Assembly: GCA_914767715.1 (NCBI GenBank)
Contig: OU612067.1
Coordinates: 11,906,001-11,970,000 of the forward strand
DNA length: 64,000 bases
From: Membranipora membranacea
Taxonomy: Eukaryota > Bryozoa > Gymnolaemata > Cheilostomatida > Membraniporidae
Direction: 5' to 3'
Shown piece after piece: positions 1-11,680 of this stretch. The translations under genes and the position numbers were made by a program. Position 1 is the first letter of the stretch. Each line of letters starts with the position of its first letter. The notes below the pieces were generated by a model. The model was not told the DNA's origin. It saw nothing but the letters and a program-made list of their open reading frames with translations, and did no database searches.

Positions 1-380
1 GAATTGCTTGAAAGGAAGGGCAACAACACTGACACAACTACTGACATCCACTCCTAACTGACTATTTTAGACCATTTTTATGGTTTTCTCAGCACATTAG
101 ATTCTTTTGAAAGTAAAATAGGATAGGATAAATTACTTCAAAAACAGGCCCTCTGTTCAAAAAGTTAATTGGTTAACTAAATTTGGGTAATCAAGGGGTA
201 ATTTCAACTTCAAACTGAACTTTCAGCTGATATAAATGAATGACTACAATAAGATCCAGAATGTGTTTCTTTTGAATTAATACAAAAAATGCCGTTCCTC
301 AATTTTCTTGTAGTCGACTTCTATCTTTCTTTCATTCAAATTTTGTAAGGATGGCAGCTGTGTTTGCTGATATTTTGTAG
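1..380. other. intron or upstream sequence, nothing recognised
   Basis: AT-rich sequence with no convincing exon on either strand. It ends in a plausible 3' splice site (TATTTTGTAG) just before the first receptor exon. That exon begins in phase 2, so the sequence is most likely the intron of a gene whose 5' part lies outside the window. Confidence 0.5.
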
Positions 381-3300
381 ACAATATCTGGTTGCGATAA
401 GTAAACATTGGAATGAAGTCTCACATCATTCTAAGAAGCGATCACTACCTGAAGAATGTTATATCAATAAGCTATATAACGCCACAGTTGCGGCTGAAAA
501 CAACCAGGCGTGCTACTTTACGGCCACATTCAAACCAGAACAGATAAATACTAGCGGTCTGGTGCTTACAATAGGAAGTGAAGAAAGAAACGGGGGATAC
601 TATAACCAGCCATTACAAAAAAATCAAATTTATACTGCTCATATAGGATACAGAGGCATCATTGGGGTGAGTGAAATGCCCTTCTAGCAAACTTCAACAG
701 CTACATCCAATACATAGATATGGGTGTAATAAACTTCTCAATGTGTCATCATTATCATCATTAGCTGTCTTTCGTATCCAAAGACGACTTGTTGTACCAG
801 ACTTTAACGACTTTAAGCCTTTTTTTAACTGCCATAGAAGATCGAGGAATTCTCAGTGAGAAGAAATCAGCAGTTATCTGCTCTTGCTTGCAACTAAAAT
901 TAGAATGTCTAATAAAACTGTTGACTCTGGAGTCAATATAATGATAGGGGACTTTTTGTGGGATTTTAGAAAAATCATCATTGTGTTGATCTATTTATCC
1001 ATTTTGTTGTTGATCATTACTGTTGATCCGAGATAAGCAAACTTTTGGACGCTGACAAGGGAGCGGCTGGTAGAGCGTCTCTGTTTTCTTAATGTTGATT
1101 TTCAACCCTGATGCTTTGGTGGTTGGCTGTCGCAAATCTGTTGATTATTTCAGGTGCAATTTTTTAAAGTGGTGGTGACCCCGGTGTAATCCTAGATTGT
1201 GATGACGTAATGAGAATCATGTATCTTCCCTGAGAGAAAACAGTATCCTGCCTTCACTGAATCCATATCCTTCAATGAAATGACTTCTGTATGCTATTAA
1301 TTTGACACAAAAATCTAATCAAATAGATATTCCAGCAATAAAAAATTTAGCTAGCTAGACATTGCTAGATTTTGCACACTGTGTTATATATGAATCATGC
1401 TGTCTTGCGAGCTTCGATATTTTTGATCAAATTTGTATCTTATTTTTCTTTGAGCATCGGTTCAACAGGCCTATCAATGGTCAAATAGGGGTGTTGTACC
1501 TAATTGACTTCCGGTTGGAGCCTGGTGATATCTCTTTACATCCCATCGCTGCAGCCTCTTTGATCTCTTCAATCTCAGGGCATTCGTCCATCAAGTTTTG
1601 TACGGGATATAGCTTTAAATCTGCAATAGCTTTCTGGTTGAACCCAGGTTAAGTTTTCACAGTGTTTGAATATTGAAGCTCAAGACCTACCCTCGCACTC
1701 GAAATGTAAAATTGATACTCGCCGCAAACACTGTTAGGTGTCCACGATCAAATAAATCATTGATTTACCCATTTCATATTTAGCAACCAACTGTTAAGGA
1801 CAACTTTCTTGATTGCCAACTCTTTTTCAGGGTGAAAGAGAATTCACACAATTGACAGAAAATAGCAGTCATTCTATGGTGAGTAGCATATATCTTTACA
1901 TTTCACCATCCTCTGAAGTTTTTCTCCCTTTATGCAAAAAACAAATACTATAACTAAAGAAGAGAACCAACGGGATAAAAATAACTCAATCCACTGATAC
2001 AAATGTTTTGACCATTGTTAATCAACTATATGAATGGTTAATGATGAAGGTACATGTTTAGGACGGTTGTTGAAAGCAGTAATCATTAATTAAAATTTTG
2101 AGTGGACAAAAGACAAAAGTATCACAAAAGAAAAAGCAATGTCCAGTGCTTGAAAACTGGTAAAGTCTACACCATTGCGTATTCTACAGGAAAATAATGT
2201 ATATGAAAAGTAAATATGAAAGCCAATTTTCAAGACATCTGACAAGCATCTGCAATGCATTGATGAAATGTAATGAATTGTATTATACTCAATTATGTTG
2301 AACTAAAAACTATATTAGTAAATAACTTGACTCTGGCATTTTATTTTATAATAGTTAGCATTTGGTTACTTTTTGTCTAATGTCATAGAATATTCGATCA
2401 TTTAAAGAGATTATGATATTCATCAGTATTGTTATTGTTTTGCTGAATTTACTTTTCTTTTTTTTATTTAGTGTCGGTCCAGCGGTGTAAAGCGCCACCT
2501 GAAATTACAAACGCTCACCTTCTTGGCTCATCAGAGGACTACAAACTTGGTGCTCAGGCATTCTATCAATGTGATACCAATATTGTCTCTGGAGAAGGGG
2601 TGTCTACATGCAAGGAGACACCCTCTGGACTGGACTGGTCTGAAAACACTCTCCTTTGCAAGGAGCAAAATCTAGGTTAGTATTTATGACCTGGTTTGTT
2701 GTAAGTTCCGACAGGACAATTTATATGATCATTTGTCATTAAAATATATTTATGATTGTAGGTCCGATGCAGTGATTTTTCGGTAAAGTATTGTAACTTA
2801 TGTTTTAAAATTATGAAACACATATTATATCATGTAGGTTTATAATACCAGTACTAGTTTGAAAGAAGGTCCTTTTAATCCTGGTTTTCTAAGTTGCATT
2901 ATTGTTTAACGAAACACAATAGTAATCATTAAATGCTGCTTAAAACTTATAAAACCATCATGACAAATTATTCATGATAAAAAACTTTTCAGTTGCTTTG
3001 TGGTTTTAAACATTTAAATTTGTTTCATTTTGTTTTATTTTGTTTTATTTTCTTTTATTTTCTTTTATTTTATTTTAATTTAATTTAATTTAATTTATTT
3101 TATTTTATTTTATTTTGGTTTATTTTATTTTTTCATTTTATTTTATTTCGTTTTTATTTTAATTTCATTTATTTTATTTAAGCAAAATGATAATTTTTGT
3201 GCATCTTGTTGGTATAATAATTATTTGTTTGTTGGTTTCTCTACAGTTGCCATCCTAGTTGGAGTGCTCGCTCCAGTACTAGTGATAGCTGGGATAATTT

Positions 3301-3620
3301 TGCTTGTGATCTATCTAAGAAAAAGATCAGCCCCACCAAAGCCTGTTCCAGGGCCTATCACTGGACAGGTACCTGATGAAGCTACTGTGAGAAGTCATGA
3401 TGATGGATCCTACCCTACTCCATATGAAGATATTGAGTTGAGATTTAGTGCTGTTTCAAACACAGAGTATGCTGAGGTTGGAGATTTTAAAGGAGGACAG
3501 CGGAATGATAAGATGTATGAAAACTTTCTGCAAAATCAGTATGAGGCGCTTCAACTCCCAACCAATGCTTGTTCAACCGATGATGATCATCTATATGCTG
3601 AGGCTCAACCAAGATATTAA
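381..3620 (+). CDS. 3' part of a type I receptor: membrane-proximal domain, sushi domain, TM, tyrosine-motif tail
   Basis: Exons seen: 381-666, 1831-1878, 2472-2675 and 3247-3620 (TAA at 3618-3620), all with GT/AG borders. The first exon has a YYNQPLQKNQIYTAHIGYRG stretch of the kind found just outside the membrane in receptor tyrosine phosphatases and related receptors. The third is a sushi/CCP module (see its entry). The last starts with about 22 hydrophobic residues (ILVGVLAPVLVIAGIILLVIYL), then a RKR stop-transfer and a tail of about 95 residues. The sushi and TM exons join in phase 1. The 1831-1878 exon ends in phase 0 while the sushi exon needs phase 1, so a small exon may be missing between them or 1831-1878 is not constitutive. 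The tail has no kinase or phosphatase domain; it carries repeated Y-x-x-phi motifs, suggesting an SH2-docking or endocytic receptor. The 5' part is off the window. No stop or frameshift is seen. Confidence 0.72.
2472..2675 (+). CDS. sushi/CCP domain exon
   Basis: A single phase 1-1 exon of 68 codons, the standard gene structure of a sushi module. Four cysteines lie in CCP order: QRCKAPP near the start, YQCD mid-way, STCKE, and LLCKE at the end, with the usual Trp (LDWSE) between the third and fourth. The family acts in protein binding and cell adhesion as well as complement. Here it sits directly outside the transmembrane segment. Confidence 0.82.
   Translation, partial: CRSSGVKRHLKLQTLTFLAHQRTTNLVLRHSINVIPILSLEKGCLHARRHPLDWTGLKTLSFARSKI
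3000..3180. repeat. TTTTA-type pentanucleotide microsatellite
   Basis: About 180 bases of imperfect TTTTA/TTTTG/TTTTC/TTTAA units in the intron directly before the transmembrane exon. The T-rich tract runs to within about 65 bases of the 3' splice site and may act as a long polypyrimidine context. Confidence 0.85.
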
Positions 3621-3644
3621 TCAAGTTCAACTGTATGATACTAA

Positions 3645-3650
3645 AATAAA
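3645..3650 (+). promoter_or_regulatory. polyadenylation signal AATAAA
   Basis: AATAAA lies 25 bases after the receptor stop codon. A second AATAAA at 4053-4058 would give a 3' UTR of about 450 bases and is the more usual spacing. Which is used cannot be told from sequence. Confidence 0.5.
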
Positions 3651-4369
3651 TGTTAAGAGCTTTGCTCGGGCCTTTCAATTGCTCATGTTTGTTAAGCTGT
3701 CGTAAAGCTATGATTCAGGTCGCTTTGATCTTATTTGTGTGTGTTTACATAGGTACATAAAAAAATAGGTGCACAAATCACTGTCGTGCATTGAATTTCA
3801 TGAAGGGTCGGTTATATCTAAGACATTGCATTATAGAATCATTATTCATTCTCATATTACCTATTTTGATACTGTAATAAGTGTTATCTTTCCCTTGAAG
3901 ATTAATCTGGTAAAATTTGATAAATACAGAGTTATAGTACCATTACTTGTAATTTTTCATATCACTTATCATATTTCTTTTTAGTTATTTATATCATACT
4001 TTTACCTTGTTCAGTTTTTTTATGTGATTTTGATCATATCACTTTGAAGAGCAATAAATATTTTCTGAACAGTTGTTGCAATATAGTATTTCAAAATCCG
4101 ATCATCAGATTGTTAGCCTATATTAACTGTACTGCTTATATGACATGAAGTTACTACGCGTTTCAATAGAAAAGTATTATAAAATATGGACGACACAGGT
4201 TAGTGAAAGAGAGGTAGAAGGGAAATTGAGCAGACTTTTTTTCTTTCAATACTTGCGTGGTGACCAGATTTTTTGATTGAAGGAATGATGTGAATAACAT
4301 AAAACCCTATCAATGGCTCTAGTTCTAGTTCTAGGTTTAAGTGGTATGCCAGCTGTGACTTACAAAATC
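3651..4369. other. 3' UTR and intergenic, no gene seen
   Basis: AT-rich, holding the second polyadenylation signal (4053-4058). The small open frames here have no coding character. Confidence 0.5.
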
Positions 4370-5690
4370 ACTGTTGATCTTGTCTCATACCCCTTGCGCT
4401 CCTCATGAACAAATGTTATGACACCTCAGTATTCCCCGATTGTCTCAAATCTGCCGCCGTGACACCAATTTTCAGGAATTGAGATTAAAATGACCCATCA
4501 AACTATCATTCAATCTCCTCCCTCCCAATATTATCCAAAATATTTGAATCTGATATGAAGAACCGGATGATACTGTTCACTATAAAACACAATCTGTTCT
4601 CTGACAAACAATCTGGCTTCAGACAAAAGCACTCTACTGGACAAATGCTGCTTTCTGCGCTACAACAATGGAAGACAGAATTTGATCAGGCTGCTCCCTG
4701 CTACATTGAAGATATATCCCTTTGAAACTGTTAACCACAAATTTCTCTTGCACATCCTACGCAACAAGCAATTCTCACCCTCCTCAGTAGTGCTGTTAAA
4801 ATCATACCACACCAGCAGATCCCAATCATGAAAGTCGGAGAGTCAAAATCCAATCCACTACCAATCACATGCAGAGTCCCACAAGGCTCCATTCTCAGCC
4901 CCATACTTGTCAACCTTGCCATCAATAGATTGTGAATGTCTTTTGAAAACTCATTTGCTTACGCAGACGAAACTTTGAAACAAGTATACCAGAGGTTGTA
5001 GAAAAATTCAATACTCTATTGAAAATTGCATCTCAATGGTATAGCAGTCATCTCCTAAAACTCAACGTTCAGAAAACGCAATTTTTCATCTTCTCTAACA
5101 GAAATCTAAAATATAATAACCTCTTGAATTTTCAAAACACAAAAATAGAATCACAGCTCTCAAACAATATTTTGGGAGTTGCTCTCGACACAGACCTCAC
5201 ATTTCATACCCATGCTACTGATGTTGCAATTAGAGCAAACAAACTAGTTTCCAAACTTTAAAAAAATACATGAATGTTGAAGAATCCCTTGAAACTTACA
5301 AAATCATTGTCCGACCAACACTAGAACATTGCTCAGCAATGTTCCTAGATACCACACAAAAGTTCACTGGAACAATTGAGAATGTTCAAAATAGAGCAAT
5401 CAGAATTATTGTATCTGTTTCCAAGATATTGCCTGTCACAACTGATAGATCGCTTTTAAATTTACCCACACTTCTAAGTAGGAGACAATACTTCTTTCAT
5501 AAATTCACACATATAAAAGTAGCAAGAAATGAAGCTTCTAAGCATATCCTCAATCTAGTGCAAAAGTTCTGAAAACATCAGCGTTGTCTGAGAAGCAACT
5601 GCTCCATTATTAAACCCTCACTCAGAACAAATTTTGGAAAATCACCTTGCAATGTACTTGCAATGTACCTGTTATACAAAATATCAATAT
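4370..5690 (+). pseudogene. LINE (non-LTR) reverse transcriptase remnant
   Basis: Translation across frames gives successive RT landmarks of a jockey/CR1-like LINE: SISSLPILSKIFE and SGFRQKHSTGQMLL near 4520-4650, VPQGSILSPILVNLAI near 4870, the catalytic box AYADE near 4960, SHLLKLNVQKTQFF near 5040, then a C-terminal part with IIVRPTLEHCSAMF near 5300. The frame is broken repeatedly: stops at 4470-4490, and frameshifts around 4720 and 5260. The endonuclease domain is missing, as is usual for 5'-truncated copies. Dead copy. Confidence 0.85.
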
Positions 5691-6590
5691 CATGCTACTT
5701 GTTCTTGTTTGAAATGCTAATTTTCAGAATGTTCCACCTTTTCGCATCAAGCCTAGCCAATTGTTACTTAGTTTGCCTATCATACTTGAATCATCATGAT
5801 CCTTTCTGATTTGGCTTGACAGAGATTGTTTTACCATATACTGACTAATCCTACCAGCCAGCATCACTTTTGCACCCAAACTGGGATGCCTATAGCTTTT
5901 ACACAGATTTTGTAATTGACCTACATTTTTTTTCATAAGGTCATCAATGGAACACCGCCAATCTGCCATAGCTGCGGACCAATCCCAGGACCAACGGGGC
6001 ATGGCGATGAATATATGAAGAACACACAACACCCCAAATCAGGCAGTATAGATAGCCTGAGAATACATGCCGGCCAGTAAGCAAAGAATGCACAACAATT
6101 ACCACAAACAACAGGGGGTACAGAATACTGCCAAATGCAGGCATGGACTGATAAGCACTGTGTGAGCAGAATGTTGCCAATGATGATTAACTTAAACTTT
6201 ACCGATTGGAGTTTATCATAGTATACTTGCCTCTATCAGCATATCAGAGTCACAGCATGTAGTAAGCGGATATCAGAGTATGTGCTGCACAGCTGGGAGT
6301 CAGAGCGGAGGCCAGAGGATGACGGTTGGCGAAGAAGATAGTATAGAGGCAGATCTTAGATCGTACAAAGGGAGATATACAGACACATATAATGTATGCT
6401 GTTACTGCATGTGACGATAATCAGTTGATGGGAGCTGCTGGTAGTGTGAGATTATTATTTCTCCAGCAGGTCTGTGATTACACGATCGGTACTGGTAGTT
6501 TATCCATCAGTGATGAAATGAGTTTCACTTTAATTGTGGTTGTGGTCAAGGGTGATGGTGTGCCCACTATTAATGAGTGCGGGAGGAATT
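5690..6590 (-). repeat. dispersed repeat with SAP-like ORF, copy 1
   Basis: The minus strand of 5690-6520 matches the plus strand of 47465-48330 closely throughout, and part of it matches 7000-7400. Inside is a minus-strand open frame (5724-6032) whose VGQLQNLCKSYRHPSLGAKV and following MLAGRISQYM have the spacing of a SAP (SAF-A/B, Acinus, PIAS) DNA-binding helix pair. A second frame (5944-6180) is hydrophobic. The SAP unit faces the LINE remnant that ends at 5690. Function unknown; probably part of a mobile element. Confidence 0.65.
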
Positions 6591-6990
6591 AAAGGTGCTT
6601 GTTTAACTGATATATTTATCACTTATCGTTGGTTTGGCTGATGCTAGGATTTGCAGTAGCAGAGTAGGTTGTGAGCAAAGTATATTGAGGGTTGATACTT
6701 CTATTTTGTATGGTGAAAATGAAAAAAATAAAAAAACCGCAAATGTTCACGTCAAAGTACAGAATTAATGATACAAACAAGCTTTCATAATTCCTCATGA
6801 ATAAATGTGATAGTGAAAAATATTTTCATATCCACAAAAGGTAATAATGAACACACGCTCACCTCTGTGTTCCATTCTGATCCTGTGGATTAAATGTTAT
6901 AACAGTTTGTTGTCTAAGGTTGATAAATAACTTTACATTGTGTAGTGGTCAACTCAGAATCAAAATCCTCACTGCCAGTCTGAATTTTCA
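6591..6990. other. no gene seen
   Basis: AT-rich spacer between two SAP-repeat copies. The small plus-strand frame that starts at 6920 runs out of this spacer into copy 2 and looks incidental. Confidence 0.4.
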
Positions 6991-6994
6991 CAGA

Positions 6995-7330
6995 GCACTA
7001 GACCCTCTGGGGTGTTGTGTGTTCTTCATATATACATTGCCATGCCCCGTTGGTCCTGGGATAGGTCCGCAGCTATGGCAGATTGGCAGTGTTTCATTGA
7101 TGACCTTATGAAAAAAAATAGGTCAATTACAAAATCTGTGTAAAAGCTATAGGCATCTCAGTTTGGGTGCAAAAGTGATGCTGGCTGGTAGGATTAGTCA
7201 GTATATGGTAAAACAATCTCTGTCAAGCAAAATCAGAAAGGATCATGATGATTCAAGTATGATAGGCAAACTAAGTAACAATTGGCTAGGCTTGATGCGA
7301 AAAGGTGGAAGATTCTGAAAATTAGCATTT
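6995..7330 (+). repeat. dispersed repeat with SAP-like ORF, copy 2 (broken)
   Basis: Same segment as 5690-6020 (reverse) and 47960-48270, but shorter at its left. The reading frame is lost at the A-run near 7120 where bases present in the other two copies are missing, so the SAP-like protein is not encoded. It is followed directly by a minus-strand LINE RT fragment. Confidence 0.65.
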
Positions 7331-7900
7331 CAAACAAGTTAGAACTAGTAGCATGATATTGATATTTTGTATAACCGGTTCATTGCAAGTACATTACAAG
7401 GTACATTGCTAGTTCAACATAGCACTTTGTCTTAGAAGTAATAAGTAGTAAATCTAGATCAGTGCATTGGTTGGAGATTCCATCAATTTCTAAAAAAATA
7501 ATTATATAAGTCTAAATCATTACCAGCTAATCCAATTACACAAGTGTCATATGAATTTTTGAGTATTGTGATATTCCCATAGATTTAAAAACAGTTTTTA
7601 AATCTATGGATATTCGACAGTCTAGTAATCCTGTTTGTAAAGATAGAGAATAATAGTGGCGAGAGTTCATTGCCCTGGGGAGTTCCTGTATGTGTCAATA
7701 TTGGTGCATTATAGGTGATTGTTGACCATTATTTGCTGGATGGGTTCTCAAGAAGCTTGATACCCATCCTATTCATCTGGTGTCGAGGTGTTGCAGGGGG
7801 ATTAGATACTCTACTATTGCTTAAATCTGGAGAAAAGTCCAGAAAAAATTATCTCGCATAAATAGCATAGCTGCTTTGTCAATAAAGTTTTTGATTGTTG
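7331..7900 (-). pseudogene. LINE reverse transcriptase fragment
   Basis: On the minus strand, 7640-7720 reads HTGTPQGNELSPLLFSIFTN, the conserved RT block found just before the catalytic FADD box in CR1/jockey-type LINEs. Upstream (to about 7760) reads MGIKLLENPSSK, then a stop. The 7331-7560 part matches 48265-48520, which contains the next RT block. Interrupted by stops; a dead fragment. Confidence 0.75.
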
Positions 7901-7928
7901 TTGTTAGGCATGAGACAGCATCTTGTGT

Positions 7929-8795
7929 TCACAGTGTAGTTAAGGTCAGATCTGTGCCTTTTTTTGCGACATATAGACTTCAATGGAGATTAACCCACCT
8001 GCGATAACTTGAGCAGTTGTTGTCCGATTTGGACATTTGAGCTATCATTCGAAGGGTTTTTTAATGGGTCATTGTACATTTCGTCTTTCATGAGGGTTGA
8101 TCCAAAATTTTTATCACTTTTTGGGGAAAAAGGGTATTTTTAGGGTCAAAAAACATGCCTTTAACCCACCTGATTTAATTTCTTTCCTGCTGAACGTACC
8201 ACTATGGATGTTTCTCAGATGGTAGAAAACATATTTATCTTCTGTACATTTTTAATCTTATGCCATTTGATATAATATTAAAGGGGTGAGAGGCTTTCAT
8301 AGGTGAGTAACATCCATTTTTCATGATAAATTTTCTAGCCATTATTTGGGCAATGATAATTTATATTGTAGCACGCCTGCCTATCGAATGCGTTATATGC
8401 TGTAATTGAAGCAGTGTGTTAATTCATGGTCCATTGAGCACTTGTTGATCATCCTTGATCACACTTGCAGAGCATGCTAGGTGCAGCTGGTAACTGCCTA
8501 TTTTGCAAGACTGTCCAGTGGTGATAATCATTCTACAGTATTTAGGCCGGCTGCTCAGGGAATCACTGATACTGGATAGGGAAATTGCTATAAATTGAGA
8601 ACAATTGTACTCTGACTTGCTGACATAGATTGAATCGGATTTTACGAACTAGGAAGTATGTATGTTTTGTATGGGATGGCTTTTCTTACTAAATACAGTA
8701 CACCACCGGGCAATCATATCGAGTCTCATGATGATATCAGATCAGCGGAGGATGTACCAATTGCAGGGTAAGTACAATGACAAACTGAAACAAAT
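7929..8795. repeat. dispersed ~1 kb repeat, copy 1
   Basis: Starts ACAGTGTAGTTAAGGTCAGA and matches 39300-40355 over most of its length with small indels, including the ATTAACCCACCTGCGATAAC block and a shared right end around CCAATTGCAGGGTAAGTAC. The first ~25 bases are the reverse complement of the tail of the SINE-like elements at 11681-11842 and 21944-22085. No protein-coding potential seen. Class unknown. Confidence 0.75.
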
Positions 8796-11680
8796 GTTAT
8801 GACAGTCGAATCGCAGGCCTACTATTAAATTGTATTTTAATATAGAAGTTTCCTCAATTAAACATTTATTGATAGTCATCATTTTTTACGTGAGCATCGA
8901 CACCATATAATATGATGTATCCAACTGAGAAGTGAAGCTGTTGCTGCCAGATCGCAATTTCGCATGTATGTAGAGAACAAACATAAACAGGTTCAGATCC
9001 TTGGAACGGAGCCTGCCTTTTTCACAGTGACAGTGCCACTCATAAGCTCTAAATGCAAAGTTGCTAAAAGGATGCTTATCTATTTGTTTTTTTTTACCGG
9101 TATGAACTTGTAGCGGTAGTGTCCATCTTGCTGTTGTTAAGGGCATCGACATCTCCCGGGCATCCATGCTATGATGAACATATCGTTGCTCTCTTCATGG
9201 TTAGTTACATTTTCTCGCTTTTTTTTTCCATTTTTAAATGTTATAATGATGGGTATTTCATATATCTTTAGGCTGAGGACATGAGGCTCGGAAGAACTTC
9301 TGGCGCAGCTGCAATCACTAAAGATTTCCGATACACTCGGCCTTGCATATAAGGGTATGTAATCAAACTACAAAGCAGAAAACTTCTGTAGAGGTATTTC
9401 CTCCTGCAACTTATCTTTTCACATTTGAAATTGGTCTCCATTATAGGAATATTTTGATTTAACTTGTAACACAGTTCTCTGGATTTTATAGAGAGACCAG
9501 GTTAATGGGAACATTGTAATGCTGGTAATTTTAGAAAAAGTGGCATTGGCTGAATACTGTTTACCACTCCTTTCCAATTTATCTATTGTGATCACCTACA
9601 TCTGTGGGATGCAGATAGCGGTGTTCTATCCAGATTTCAACTTGATCCCTGCTGTACATTGATGTTGTTTACTCTAGTGGAGAAATTGGCTTTGCGTCTG
9701 AATATGTCAGAAACCATTTATGCGAATTCCTTTTTATTTCTATCAGCATTTGGAAAACTTTATTTACATTTCATGAAGCCCTGACACCATTCGTAAATAA
9801 GTATTGGTTATCGTCTGCGGGAGGAAAAATCATCAGGCATTTGTTTTTTGTGATCAAACTCATCTACGTCCGGTGCTTGTTAATTGGATCTAACATGACA
9901 TAGATAAACCTCTGTAAAATCCCGACTAAAGCACCCTTATCAGTAATTTGTGGACAGAGGAATTAAAAAAACATTTAATCCAGTTTCCGTTGTACCATGA
10001 AAAAAAGCCACGGAGCTATATCTGTCTCAGAGAAGAGAAAATCACAATTATTTTTGAATGAGATACATAAATAAAAGAGCCCTCAGGTCGATTTCTGTTA
10101 ATTAGGGGAGAGTTTGTTGGCATCCTTTGATCGTTTTCCAATAACAGTTTGGCTATTACAGTTCAACAGGAATCATGCTGAGATAATTTATTAAATGTTT
10201 GACTTTCTTTTCATGGTGGTTGCGCAATTTAATAATACCTCTCTGTCAAATAGACACACTATCTATTTTTTTTGCAGCTACTAAGATTATAAGAAGTTAG
10301 GGCTGGGTATTATTTAACTTTGGGTGCTTCACTTACTATTGTTAAGATTTATAAATAACTTGACAGACCGCTGGGGAGATTTCTATCATGTTGAAAGCGA
10401 GAGGTCACGTACACGAAAACTGTGTGTAGTCCACTGGTCAATGCCCGTGAGAATTTTTTCTGCATATCTTTTGAATGAACTGGTGAGGTAATTCCTTGTA
10501 TGATGTTTTTTTTATAGATTGAGATTTTAGTGGACATCTTATATGACTGGACCTATTGCGTATTGAAAAAATAGTACTGTGCAAGAGCCGAGATTGATTA
10601 CTCTATCGCCTAAACAAAGCCTTTACGGTGCTTCCCGATGAATGACTTCATCTCAAGATGCTGCTCGAACGACTCCCTATGCATGGCTCTGTTTTTTTGC
10701 AAGTGGCCGTACTTTTGTTGCATAAAAGACACTTCTTCAAGGGATTAGGCTGTGTTTGCTTTGCTCGATGTTAGCTGTCTTATAAAACTTGTTCAATGAA
10801 AATATGAAAATTGTTTTGCAACTTATTGTATTACCATGACTTCCTTATTAGCAGGTACTGCCAGTTATTGAGCTAAACTTTCTCTTGAAGTATATATATA
10901 GTTTTTTATCCATATTCACTATTCTATTTTCTCCGTATTCAGCAAATAAATCTTAGTATTATAGAGTCAGACAACGATATTCTCGAGTTTTGATTCAGAT
11001 TTAGTTTTGTCATGTTAACTCCAGAACAAGATTAATCCAATTGTCTGCATTCCTGTTGCTCCCTTCCACTGGTAACGCCGCAGGCCTGCGGCGTGACTAT
11101 TGGATTGGGATCCAGGCAAATGGACCAAGCTTGGTCTATGTCAACCCTGATGATAGGAGTTGGTGATATGAGGGTTTATCATTTGTCACGTAGTTTAGAT
11201 TTACCATGAGGTTTGGCATGTTAGTCTGACTAGACAAGGGGAAAGGGGGTCAGTATTTTTGATACCGTACACCTATGACTGGCCTGCCACTAATTGTTTG
11301 CTGCTAGGCTGTGCGTTTTCTTTAGCCACGACCTTGGCTGGAATCAAGGTAACACCGTCACCGGGTAGGAAGACTGTTTGATTCTGTTTTGTCCGATTGA
11401 AGATTGGTATCTTAGTTTAATGGTCACCGCTTGCTCGTAGTATCATCAGAGACTATAGATAATAGTCTCTGGTACCATACCACAGTTTGCCAGACACATG
11501 CAAACATTTTTCGATGTCACTGCTCACAAAATATTTCATAGCGTAAGCTTCATATCATAGTTATTCATCGCTATTCATCGCTCTAACCACAACCACAACT
11601 ATTCATAGCACTAACCACAATTACTTGTATGGAGATCATCACTTGGACTTTATGCTGTGTATTTACTCCTGTGATAGCGT
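8796..11680. other. long intergenic stretch, no gene seen
   Basis: No exon-like frames and no transposon protein motifs on either strand. The only structured site noticed is an 18-bp GC-only palindrome at 11076-11093 in otherwise AT-rich sequence. Confidence 0.5.
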
